Assembly (NCBI RefSeq): GCF_018380615.1
Contig: NZ_JAGYVZ010000018.1
Span: 1 to 64,000, forward strand
Source of the DNA: Flavobacterium psychroterrae
Lineage (GTDB): Bacteria; Bacteroidota; Bacteroidia; Flavobacteriales; Flavobacteriaceae
DNA length: 64,000 nt
Direction: 5' to 3'
Part shown: positions 41,810-49,272 of the stretch, piece after piece
How the letters are laid out: every line of letters starts with the position of its first letter
Numbering within the stretch: the stretch's first letter is position 1
The notes under the pieces: model-generated
What the model was told of the DNA's origin: nothing
Databases searched by the model: none
What the model saw: only the letters and a program-made list of their open reading frames with translations
Program-made: the position numbers and the translations under genes

Positions 41810-42277
41810 TTAATTTACAGCAATTTCAGAATATAATATTGAATTATCTTTATGCTCTATTTTATTTTTTTTATCTGGAAATTGATAATTGTATTGTTTC
41901 AAATGGCTATTTTTACCCCGTATTTTATGTCTTGTTGCAAAGACAGTTGATTTATTCTGTTCTAAAATTTCAATAGTTGAAAGATAACTGGTGAGGTATT
42001 TTTTAAGTATTTGTATTTTATCAACCTCAATAGAATAGATTGTTTTTTTTCCTTCGTTTTTTATATTTACCAGATTTGCCTTTTTTAATTCTAATAAATG
42101 TTTAGATATTGTGGATTGAGCCAATGGAATTAACTCAACAATTTCACCACAAGTTCTATTGTCTCTTTTCCATAAAAGCGTCATTATCTGGATTCGTGTC
42201 GGATGTCCGAGCGCTTTACAAATTTCTCCTATTGTTTTAGTTTCTATATCAAAATTTAAGTGTTTAGTCACTCCCAT
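41810..42277 (-). CDS. ArsR-family winged-helix regulator
   Basis: 155 residues. The DNA-binding winged helix covers about 15-95: GEICKALGHPTRIQIMTLLW, CGEIVELIPLAQSTISKHLLEL (recognition helix) and KKTIYSIEVDKI (wing). The classic metal motif ELCVCD is absent, so it may not sense arsenic or zinc; Cys20 and Cys43 are the only cysteines in this part. A basic, His/Lys-rich tail of about 40 residues is added. A palindrome (42298-42313) lies 20 bases upstream, a likely self-operator. Confidence 0.88.
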   Translation of the reverse strand: MGVTKHLNFDIETKTIGEICKALGHPTRIQIMTLLWKRDNRTCGEIVELIPLAQSTISKHLLELKKANLVNIKNEGKKTIYSIEVDKIQILKKYLTSYLSTIEILEQNKSTVFATRHKIRGKNSHLKQYNYQFPDKKNKIEHKDNSILYSEIAVN

Positions 42278-42297
42278 AATCTGCCAGTTAATTCATT

Positions 42298-42313
42298 ATC
42301 GTAAATAAACGAT
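42298..42313. promoter_or_regulatory. Candidate ArsR operator
   Basis: Palindrome ATCGT-aaataa-ACGAT, 20 bases upstream of the leftward arsR-type gene. Confidence 0.35.
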
Positions 42314-42657
42314 TACATTAGACCTGCCTTATTTTTGCAGGTTTTCTTACTCCTCTTTTTTTCGGTACTTTGCAAGTTTTGAAATCTATATTGAGCAAAT
42401 TAACTTTATTCAAATATGAATTCAGCATTATTTCCGAATTTGCAAATCTAAACAGCGATTCGTCTTTGTAGTTACCTCAAAAAGTCATTTAATAAGCAGA
42501 ATAGGACATTTATTGACAAAGTAATCAATCCCTGCTAAGTTAAGATTCAAAAAAATAAACACCGCTTTTCAAGGCATCAACTATTTTTTTCGATAAAAGA
42601 ATTGTCGCAAATTTATAAATGAAAGATTTAGAAGTCCGACAGAAATGAAATAATTAT
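42314..42657. other. Gap between the ArsR gene and lycopene cyclase
   Basis: 344 bases with no credible open frame, no terminator hairpin and no obvious repeat. A faint tgcaag/cttgca pair is present near 42370. Nothing more could be supported. Confidence 0.4.
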
Positions 42658-43827
42658 TTACTTGAACAAAACCCGAAGCAAAGCTTTTATAAAAGGGAAT
42701 TTGGGGCATTTTAAAATCACCTTCAAATCTTCAAGCAAATTTGTCTCTTCATCTAAAAATTTAAAGATTAGGGCTGGATTTCCTTTTTTGAATAAAGAAG
42801 AAAAAATACTGCTTCCCAATTCATTATTACGATGCAGAATGTCTAAAAGCAATAAATCATAGAACCAGAATTTATTTTTTTTATGAAAGGTGGACATTTT
42901 AGCGGAAGAATTATTCTGAACAAACTTTATTAATTCTGAAGATTTTTTATCTGAGTTTTTAAAGGTATAACCTGTACTTGCTTTTGTCCAGCCGCCGGCA
43001 GTTCCTATATTCAGAACTCTTTTAGTGTTTTTTTTCCAAAAAGGATAACACGTCATCGGAATACTGCCTTGCTCCTTCTCAATAATTTGATATTGATCGA
43101 CTCCGAGATTTCTTAAGTAAATTTGAATCTCATTTTCATATTCTTCTTTTGGAAGAAGGTCTTCAGAAAACAAAGTATATTCAACTAAAGCTTCAGTTTT
43201 TGAAATTGGCAAAACATACATAAAACGAGTGTTTCCTCTTTGTTCTACCGAAAAATCCATGAAAGTAGCTTGTTCCGAATTGAAGATTTCAGTTTCGCTT
43301 TTTATAAACCAGCCCACAAAATGTTGTTGTAAAACTGGATATTTCGTTTGATTTAAAGCTAAAGCTTTGGTATAAATACTATTGAATAAATAATTACAAG
43401 TATATCGATTGGCTTCTGTTCCAATAAAAACGTGAGTTTCTAATTCGTTAATATCGGTCACTTTTTCATTTAAAAAAGTAATATTTTGATGTTTTGATAT
43501 TTCCTGAAAAACAAAATTATAAAAGTCCAATCCCCGAATTTGACTATACTGATAAGGTTTCAACTCTAAATTACGATTAAAATTTTCATTGGCAAATAAA
43601 GCCGAATCCCATTTTTTAAAGATTATAGAATGCCAAAGAGTTTCATCTTTAGACCAAAAACACCAAGTTCTGTCATTGGTTTTCTTAGAATCTTCGTCTA
43701 ATAATAAAATTGATTTATTACTGAATTTCGTTGACAACACCATTTTATAAACGGTCATCAAAGCAGCTAAACCCGTTCCGGTAAAAATATAGTCGAAGTG
43801 TTTGATTTCTGAAGATTGCATCCTCAA
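42658..43827 (-). CDS. crtY: Lycopene beta-cyclase
   Basis: 389 residues, CrtY/CrtL type. The FAD/NAD-binding start YIFTGTGLAALMTVYKMV is degenerate, and KKTNDRTWCFWSKDE at about 49-63 is the family's conserved motif. SIPMTCYPFW and NIGTAGGWTKASTGYTF are the later signature blocks. It forms the beta-ionone rings that convert lycopene to beta-carotene, the base of the yellow pigments of flavobacteria. The other crt genes are not in the window. It lies 12 bases downstream of a thioredoxin-like gene, which suggests one transcript. Confidence 0.93.
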   Translation of the reverse strand: MRMQSSEIKHFDYIFTGTGLAALMTVYKMVLSTKFSNKSILLLDEDSKKTNDRTWCFWSKDETLWHSIIFKKWDSALFANENFNRNLELKPYQYSQIRGLDFYNFVFQEISKHQNITFLNEKVTDINELETHVFIGTEANRYTCNYLFNSIYTKALALNQTKYPVLQQHFVGWFIKSETEIFNSEQATFMDFSVEQRGNTRFMYVLPISKTEALVEYTLFSEDLLPKEEYENEIQIYLRNLGVDQYQIIEKEQGSIPMTCYPFWKKNTKRVLNIGTAGGWTKASTGYTFKNSDKKSSELIKFVQNNSSAKMSTFHKKNKFWFYDLLLLDILHRNNELGSSIFSSLFKKGNPALIFKFLDEETNLLEDLKVILKCPKFPFIKALLRVLFK

Positions 43828-43839
43828 AAATAGGAAAAT

Positions 43840-44304
43840 TTATTGTTCCACTTTTTCTAAAAGCAATTTAAAATCCTTTGTACTTAGATAATTATTGTAC
43901 TGTAATATGATTTCGTTTTTCTCATTCAAAACACACAAAACAGGATAAACAATCTGATTATTCATTGTTCCCAATTCTAAAGCCAGTTCATGAACGCCAA
44001 CATTATTTCCTGATGGTTTATATTTAAAAGTCTGATTATTAAATTTAATATCTCGTTTTTCCTCAGCATTAAAATCAATAAAATAAAAATCCGAATTCAG
44101 CTTCTCAATTATTTCCTGATTTTTGAAAGTCGTATTTTTCATTCTTTGGCAAAACTGGCACCAATCGGTATGAATAAAAACGATTATTTTTTTCTTTTGA
44201 ATCTGCTGCAAACTGTCTATTGCCTCAAAAGATTTGCTTTTAAGTTGGCAGAATCCTGTTGAAGTAATTCCTAAAAAGATTATCAGTAGTATTAGCTTTT
44301 TCAT
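43840..44304 (-). CDS. Exported thioredoxin-like protein
   Basis: 154 residues from the Met at 44304 (MKKLILLIIFLGITSTGFC, an export signal; the track's longer start adds only six residues). It has one thioredoxin fold with the redox motif Cys-Gln-Phe-Cys in HTDWCQFCQRMKNTTF. The segment YPVLCVLNEKNEIILQY supplies the cis-Pro region. It probably acts in the periplasm in disulfide reduction or metal-centre assembly (inference). It lies between a TonB receptor and crtY on the same strand, with 290 bases to the receptor gene. Confidence 0.85.
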   Translation of the reverse strand: MKKLILLIIFLGITSTGFCQLKSKSFEAIDSLQQIQKKKIIVFIHTDWCQFCQRMKNTTFKNQEIIEKLNSDFYFIDFNAEEKRDIKFNNQTFKYKPSGNNVGVHELALELGTMNNQIVYPVLCVLNEKNEIILQYNNYLSTKDFKLLLEKVEQ

Positions 44305-44375
44305 TGGTTTTGTTTTTGCCACCGATTTAAAGGAGTAAAAAAGATTTTATCTTTGTATCTCGAAGAAAGTTTGCC

Positions 44376-44400
44376 ACGAATTTCACGAATTATCACGAAT
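44376..44400. repeat. Dispersed CACGAATT repeat
   Basis: cacgaatttcacgaattatcac here; related words occur at 11777-11797 and, more degenerate, at 56745-56795. Confidence 0.5.
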
Positions 44401-44460
44401 ATAATTTGGCAAAAAAACACTTTATATTGTTTTTCTACCGATTAAAAGATTAGATGCAAT

Positions 44461-44526
44461 TGTCATCCTGAACAAAGTCGAAAACCTGTAAATTGGATCG
44501 GGGCTTGACTCTGCTTAGCCTGACAA
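44461..44526. repeat. Second copy of the TCCTGA..GAAGTCGAAG / GCCTGAC repeat
   Basis: tcatcctgaacaaagtcgaa then gcttgactctgcttagcctga, the same layout as 22877-22940. Confidence 0.6.
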
Positions 44527-44594
44527 ATCTTAAATTAAAATTTAAATGCAATTGATAAAATCTTTTTTAATCAATGAAATCTGTGGCAAAAAAA

Positions 44595-46856
44595 TTATCT
44601 CAAAGTATATCTCAACCCAAAAAACCCGCGAATGGTTTGGTTTTGCCCATAAACATAAGTCGTATCAAAAGTCAACCCGTACGGATTATCAGCTGTTACC
44701 AAAACTTTTCCGGCAGCATCATATTGCACATTTTTATCAAAAGGATCATTGGTTCTCGAAATCAAAAACGGATTATTTTGCTTTGGTGTAAAGTTCAATA
44801 AATTCTTTATTCCTCCATAAAGTTCAAAATTCTTCCATCCAAAGTAGGTAAACTGAATATTCTGAATACTATACCATGGCGATTTTGGACTTCTGGGATC
44901 TAAATCGCTTAATAAAGGCAAATTCATCGGACTGTAAACATTCCCTGTATAATCCAGTAATAAATTTAACGCTTCTACTTTATACGACATACTCCAGGTT
45001 CCTGTAAATTTCTCCGTTAAAAAAGGAGTTTGTGAAATTCCGTTTTCGATGTTTTTGTTGTCTAAAAAAGTCGCGCCAACAATCATTTTTAATCCAGTTG
45101 GAAAATTAACATCGACATTGGTACTAATTCCCTGGCTGATTGCATAACCATTTATATTATCATAAATGATCTTATTGGGATCCGTTTCATAATCAGATAT
45201 TATTTTATTACTGAATCTGGTATAAAAAGCCGTCGTTTCAACTCCGATAAAAGTTCCGTTAGTAAAGTTGATTTTCTGAATATAATTTAAATTTGCATTC
45301 ACAGATTGTTCCGGTTTCAAATCACTTTTAATGACAACATCTCTGGAACCTGTGAGCGCTGCGTGATCTTCGGTAAATAAATTCACTACCCGAAATCCGG
45401 TTCCGGCATTTAATCTAAAAATTGTGTTTTCATTTTTCTTCCATCTATAAGCTACTCTCGGTGTGGAGATAGAACCGTGAATCGAATTATAATCGTAACG
45501 CATTCCTAATAAAATCTGACTTTTTGGAGAAAGCGTAATTTCATCCTGAACAAATATTCCCGGCAACCAGGTACTTTCGGCTTCTTTTGTTGCGGTTGTA
45601 TTATCATCGTAATACGAATATCGGGTTGCAATTCCGGCAAGCAGATCATTTCGACCCAATTTTTTATCCCAGGTCAGTTGCAAAAATCCTATTTTTTGAT
45701 TTGCAATATACGATGTAGTTCCATATCGACTATCCTGATAATGCACGTTTCCGGAAAATGAAAGCATCAATTTTTCTTCAAATGGCAATTGGTAACTTCC
45801 AATCAATTCACCTCTTTTAGTATAAATACTTTCGCCGTAAATCTCATTGCCACCTCGGTATTTTTTCTCCCAACGAACGTCTCCGCCCCAGCGATCTTCA
45901 TACATTCCGCGTGCGGCAATCGTAAACAAACGATTATTTTCTCGTTGAAAACTCCATTTATTAAATACCGAAATCCTTTCAGAAAGCGTCACATCAGTAA
46001 AACCATCTTTATCTTTATCAACAACCTGATTATAATCGAAATAATTGATTCCCAAGAGTGTCGTTGATTTTTTAGTCGGGCTGAATTTCATTCCCAAATC
46101 GACATTGGTTTCTAAATATGAAGTGGTAAAAACATCTGCCGAAAACAATGGCGCGTTGGTTGGATTCTTGGTAATAATGTTGATTAAACCGCCAACCGCT
46201 TCACTTCCATACAAAGAAGATGCGGGACCTTTTACGATTTCGATTCTTTCGACCAAAGAGTTCGGAATTCCTGATAAACCATAAACTGTTGAAAGACTGC
46301 TCACGATGGGCATCCCGTCAATTAAAACCAAAGTATAAGGTCCTTCTAATCCATTTATGTGAATATCGCCCGTATTACAAACACCACAATTAAGTTGCGG
46401 ACGAACTCCGTTTATGTTTTGTAACGCTTCATAAATACTCGGCGTTGGATTTCTTTTGAAGAAAACCGGTGAATAAACCTCAACCGGAACAGCACTTTCT
46501 AACCTTTTAACCGCTTTTAAAGTTCCGGAAACCACAACTTCATTAAGTTGATTTTCATTATCTGTCATTTCAAAATCATACGATTGGACAGAATCTTTAA
46601 TGACTTCGATTTTCTTCTTTAGTGTTTGAAAACCTACTTGAGAAACCTGAATAGTATAATTTCCAATTGCCACATTTTCGAAAATATAATATCCCAAACT
46701 ATCCGTAATTGTTTTATGTTTTGTTCCTGATAAATGAACGTTTACAAGCTGTAATTTATGGCCTTCACCTGAAATAAATCCAGAAATATTTGAAGTTCCC
46801 TGTGCAAACGAAAATTGCAAACTAAACAAAAGCAATATCAAAAATAGTTTTTTCAT
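44595..46856 (-). CDS. TonB-dependent outer-membrane receptor, probably metal-regulated
   Basis: 753 residues from the Met at 46856 (MKKLFLILLLFSLQFSFAQ). Domain order: carboxypeptidase-like/CarbopepD_reg domain (about 25-105), TonB box region (LNEVVVSGT), plug with VLIDGMPIVS and ERIEIVKGPASSLYGSEAVGG, then a 22-strand barrel ending GLRYTLR. A Cys-x-x-Cys (NCGVCNTGD) lies in the plug. A DtxR/MntR-type palindrome (46872-46887) lies 15 bases upstream, nearly identical to the one before mntH, so the ligand is probably a metal or metal complex (inference). Confidence 0.93.
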   Translation of the reverse strand: MKKLFLILLLFSLQFSFAQGTSNISGFISGEGHKLQLVNVHLSGTKHKTITDSLGYYIFENVAIGNYTIQVSQVGFQTLKKKIEVIKDSVQSYDFEMTDNENQLNEVVVSGTLKAVKRLESAVPVEVYSPVFFKRNPTPSIYEALQNINGVRPQLNCGVCNTGDIHINGLEGPYTLVLIDGMPIVSSLSTVYGLSGIPNSLVERIEIVKGPASSLYGSEAVGGLINIITKNPTNAPLFSADVFTTSYLETNVDLGMKFSPTKKSTTLLGINYFDYNQVVDKDKDGFTDVTLSERISVFNKWSFQRENNRLFTIAARGMYEDRWGGDVRWEKKYRGGNEIYGESIYTKRGELIGSYQLPFEEKLMLSFSGNVHYQDSRYGTTSYIANQKIGFLQLTWDKKLGRNDLLAGIATRYSYYDDNTTATKEAESTWLPGIFVQDEITLSPKSQILLGMRYDYNSIHGSISTPRVAYRWKKNENTIFRLNAGTGFRVVNLFTEDHAALTGSRDVVIKSDLKPEQSVNANLNYIQKINFTNGTFIGVETTAFYTRFSNKIISDYETDPNKIIYDNINGYAISQGISTNVDVNFPTGLKMIVGATFLDNKNIENGISQTPFLTEKFTGTWSMSYKVEALNLLLDYTGNVYSPMNLPLLSDLDPRSPKSPWYSIQNIQFTYFGWKNFELYGGIKNLLNFTPKQNNPFLISRTNDPFDKNVQYDAAGKVLVTADNPYGLTFDTTYVYGQNQTIRGFFGLRYTLR

Positions 46857-46871
46857 TGTATTAAAATTAAA

Positions 46872-46887
46872 TTTAGACAAATCTAAA
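46872..46887. promoter_or_regulatory. Candidate MntR/DtxR operator upstream of the TonB receptor
   Basis: TTTAGACAAATCTAAA; in the gene direction TTTAGATTTGTCTAAA. It overlaps TAGATTTG, a fit to the -7 consensus TAnnTTTG. It differs at one position from the palindrome at 49201-49216. Confidence 0.65.
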
Positions 46888-47012
46888 AATTAAATTCGAC
46901 AAATGATGTTTACACAACTAAAAACTTTTAAAAGTGTTTTAATTCAATACTTTGGGTGAAATTTTAACACATAGAAACATAGAATTTATAGTTTCTTTTT
47001 AGGAAATAAAAA

Positions 47013-47028
47013 AGAAAGCTAGCTTTCT
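47013..47028. repeat. 16-bp perfect palindrome
   Basis: AGAAAGCTAGCTTTCT in the 580-base gap between the TonB receptor and the flavoprotein. No gene lies in this gap (46857-47436); it is made of repeats. Confidence 0.5.
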
Positions 47029-47104
47029 AAAACATAGCTAGACTATCTGAATTAATCTAAAATTGAAACGTCTTTTTTTAAGTGATTGCAATAGTTATGT
47101 TATC

Positions 47105-47251
47105 CAAGGTTTAATGTACCGTTAGGCACTAGATATTGGTAGTTATTAATTCACAATTAGTTTAGCGTGCTCGATAGCTGTTGCGTACCTGTGGCACGCT
47201 TCAATTATATTTCAATTACTATTTTCTACCAATATTTAATGCCTACGGCAT
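47105..47251. repeat. REP-like inverted-repeat element
   Basis: Outer arms ggcactagatattggtag (47125-47142) and ctaccaatatttaatgcc (47226-47243) pair at 14 of 18 positions; inner arms agcgtgc (47164-47170) and gcacgct (47194-47200) pair perfectly; ATGCC-tac-GGCAT closes the end. The word ctaccaatatttaa recurs at 29941-29954. Confidence 0.65.
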
Positions 47252-47324
47252 AAAAAAAGAAATTTCAAACATTGATTTAAATAGTTTCTTTATGTTTTAA
47301 AAACCGAACATCTTGATTCTTTTT

Positions 47325-47400
47325 GTAGCCCCTAGCTTCAGCTAGGAGAACAGGATTGAATTAAAAAAAGCTTTAGCTAAATTTTATAGGTTTAGCTAAA
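47325..47400. repeat. GTAG-type REP followed by twin TTTAGCTAAA palindromes
   Basis: GTAG (47325-47328) followed by the hairpin CCTAGC-ttca-GCTAGG (47331-47346), then TTTAGCTAAA at 47372-47381 and 47391-47400. The GTAG-plus-hairpin layout equals the RAYT-flanking REPs. Confidence 0.7.
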
Positions 47401-47436
47401 TATTTTTGTTTTCGTTAACATTCACTCAGATTTAAG

Positions 47437-48348
47437 TTAAACAAATTCTAAATCAATAAGTTCTTTATTAATCATTGCTCCCGCCAAAGATCCAGAAGAA
47501 ACTGCCATTGCAACAGATCTTGCCTGAATATGACAATCGCCACTGGCAAAAATTCCGGGAATTGTAGTTTTCATAAAAGTATCTACTTTTAATAAACCCT
47601 GGTCCGTTAATTCGCACCCTAAAAATTCCGGTAAAGTACAATGCTGCTGAAAAGGAGCTCTGAAATAAATTGCCTTTACACTTCTTTTTGATTCATTCTT
47701 AAAGATAATATTCTGAACAATTCCGTTTTCATGTTCTACCGAGTCAATTTCATCTTCGATAATTTCAATATTATGTTTCTTAAGAATTTGTGTTTGCTCT
47801 AACGTTAAAGTTGATTTTCCGTTTGTTATTAATCTCAAATCTTTTGTCCAATTCGAGATCAGTTTGGCATATTCAAAACCCATATCACCATTGGCGAGTA
47901 TGGCAGTTTTTTCTTTTTTTACTTCATAACCATGACAATATGGACAATGTATTACTGAAATTCCCCAACATTCAGCAAAACCAGGAATTTCAGGAAGCAA
48001 ATCTTTTACGCCAGTCGCGAATAATAATTTTTTAGAATTGAATACTTTTCCTGATTCAGTTTTGACTTCAAAACCGTTATCTGTTTTATCTGCACTTATT
48101 GCCAGACCCTGATAAAACTCAACCGTATCATAATACTCCACCTGAAGTTTGGCTTTTGCCGAAATAATCTCAGGCTTTTCACCATCTTGTGTAATAAAAT
48201 TATGTGAATGTGGCGTTTGTCTGTTGCAAGGCAAACCACTATCAATAACCAAAACGTGTCGTAAAGAACGTCCCAAACTCATTGCTGCCGAAAGTCCGCT
48301 ATAACTCCCGCCGATAATTATAACATCGTACTTACTTTTGTCTATCAT
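47437..48348 (-). CDS. Thioredoxin-reductase-like NAD(P)/FAD flavoprotein
   Basis: 303 residues. FAD-binding loop IIIGGSYSGLSAAMSLGRSL near the N-terminus, the redox pair Cys135-Pro-Tyr-Cys138 in HCPYCHGYEV, an NAD(P)-binding centre at about 145-230, and the second FAD motif (PGIFASGDC) near the end. This matches the low-molecular-weight thioredoxin-reductase-like family, in which the CPYCHG pair is the disulfide. Partner and substrate are unknown; a flavin-linked metal or disulfide reductase would suit the neighbours (inference). It is followed on the same strand by merC (11 bases), so they form an operon. Confidence 0.9.
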   Translation of the reverse strand: MIDKSKYDVIIIGGSYSGLSAAMSLGRSLRHVLVIDSGLPCNRQTPHSHNFITQDGEKPEIISAKAKLQVEYYDTVEFYQGLAISADKTDNGFEVKTESGKVFNSKKLLFATGVKDLLPEIPGFAECWGISVIHCPYCHGYEVKKEKTAILANGDMGFEYAKLISNWTKDLRLITNGKSTLTLEQTQILKKHNIEIIEDEIDSVEHENGIVQNIIFKNESKRSVKAIYFRAPFQQHCTLPEFLGCELTDQGLLKVDTFMKTTIPGIFASGDCHIQARSVAMAVSSGSLAGAMINKELIDLEFV

Positions 48349-48358
48349 AATTTAATAT

Positions 48359-48712
48359 TTAATGATTTCTATTTTTGTGAAATTTGTAGTTAAAAAGGTG
48401 TCCGATGATCATTCCCACCCCTCCAATAAAAATAAGATCAAGATGAATATCCAGAAAAAGTTCGGTCAAAACGCTTATCCAAATTAAAGCCATTGAAATA
48501 ATTAGTATCGATGAGATCAAAATACTGGTTTTCTTTATAATTTTGAAAATGGCAAAAAGTCCCATCGTAGCAAAAAGCAAATCGATAAAAGAATTGTGGC
48601 TTAAACCTAACGGCAAAACTGTTAAAAGTGGAAAAACCAGACAATGAACCAAACAAATGGTTGCACTTGAAATTCCTAAAATATCGTAAAAAGGTGTGGT
48701 GGATTTCTTCAT
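48359..48712 (-). CDS. MerC-domain membrane protein
   Basis: 117 residues with four hydrophobic helices. The hallmark pair Cys20 and Cys24 sits in SATICLVHCLVFPLL in the first helix, and GGVGMIIGHLFNYKFHK ends the protein. MerC proteins import mercury in mer operons, but chromosomal ones near Fur-type genes probably handle other metals such as zinc or iron (inference). It is transcribed away from a Fur-family gene with two palindromic operators between them, and leads the merC-flavoprotein operon. Confidence 0.9.
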   Translation of the reverse strand: MKKSTTPFYDILGISSATICLVHCLVFPLLTVLPLGLSHNSFIDLLFATMGLFAIFKIIKKTSILISSILIISMALIWISVLTELFLDIHLDLIFIGGVGMIIGHLFNYKFHKNRNH

Positions 48713-48731
48713 TTTCAGTACATTTGCTTAA

Positions 48732-48746
48732 TGCAATTTTGTTGCA
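48732..48746. promoter_or_regulatory. Palindromic operator 1 in the merC / Fur divergent region
   Basis: TGCAA-ttttg-TTGCA. It pairs with a second site 22 bases on. Confidence 0.6.
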
Positions 48747-48768
48747 AATATATCAATTAATTTTAAAA

Positions 48769-48781
48769 GCAACTATGTTGC
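48769..48781. promoter_or_regulatory. Palindromic operator 2 in the merC / Fur divergent region
   Basis: GCAAC-tat-GTTGC, 24 bases upstream of the Fur-family ATG. Shares the core TGCAA/TTGCA with operator 1. Confidence 0.65.
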
Positions 48782-48805
48782 ATTAAAATTTTTAATTCTA
48801 TAAAA

Positions 48806-49198
48806 ATGAAAACAACACGTAATACAGCAGCAAAGACAGCCGTTTTAGAGATTTTTGGCAAATCAAAAACTGCGCTATCACACACAGAAATTCAAAAGCA
48901 AATAGGAGATTTATGCGATCGCGTAACAATTTACAGGATATTGGACCGATTGGTTAATGATGATATCGTACATAAAATAGTAAATCTTGACGGAACTGTA
49001 AAATACGCAAAATGTCATCATCATGCTCAACGCGTCCACATTCATAATCACGCACATTTTAGTTGTGAAAACTGTTTGGAGATAACTTGCCTTGAAAATG
49101 TGAAGCCGAGTTATATCCTTCCGCACAATTATAAAGTCAATGATATAAACTTTACGTTATCAGGATTGTGCCCAAATTGTTTAAATTCCAACAATTAA
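48806..49198 (+). CDS. Fur-family metalloregulator
   Basis: 130 residues. A winged helix (about 5-75) has LSHTEIQKQIGDLCDRVTIYRILDRLV. The structural zinc site is Cys87, Cys90, Cys122 and Cys125 (CENC, CPNC), and a His-rich stretch KCHHHAQRVHIHNHAHF at 69-85 supplies sensing ligands. It could be Zur-like or Fur-like; the His-rich stretch and MerC partner lean to zinc (inference). Probably autoregulated from the two upstream palindromes. It precedes mntH by 74 bases, which carry an MntR-type box. Confidence 0.92.
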   Translation: MKTTRNTAAKTAVLEIFGKSKTALSHTEIQKQIGDLCDRVTIYRILDRLVNDDIVHKIVNLDGTVKYAKCHHHAQRVHIHNHAHFSCENCLEITCLENVKPSYILPHNYKVNDINFTLSGLCPNCLNSNN

Positions 49199-49200
49199 GA

Positions 49201-49216
49201 TTTAGACTTGTCTAAA
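49201..49216. promoter_or_regulatory. Candidate MntR/DtxR operator upstream of mntH
   Basis: TTTAGAC-tt-GTCTAAA, 56 bases upstream of the mntH ATG. It closely resembles known MntR/DtxR boxes; the DtxR-type gene downstream is the likely regulator. Confidence 0.7.
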
Positions 49217-49245
49217 AATATTGTTGAGTGAATATAATTTTTCTA

Positions 49246-49253
49246 TATATTTG
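49246..49253 (+). promoter_or_regulatory. mntH promoter -7 element (TATATTTG)
   Basis: Perfect TAnnTTTG; TTG at 49224-49226 lies 19 bases upstream as the -33 element. The MntR-type box sits directly upstream of the -33. Confidence 0.6.
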
Positions 49254-49272
49254 TTAAAACAACATTTTAACA

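Noticed and set aside
41810..42277. Arsenic-sensing role for the ArsR-type protein
   Set aside because: The ELCVCD metal motif is absent and there are no ars genes nearby.
45789..46284. Rightward open frames opposite the TonB receptor
   Set aside because: Shadows of a clear TonB receptor with intact domains.
44595..46856. Calling the TonB receptor a SusC-type polysaccharide receptor
   Set aside because: It is about 750 residues, not about 1000, has no SusD neighbour and lies under a metal-type operator.
49199..49272. Mn riboswitch upstream of mntH
   Set aside because: The 74-base leader is too short and has only the MntR-type palindrome and promoter; no yybP-ykoY-like structure.
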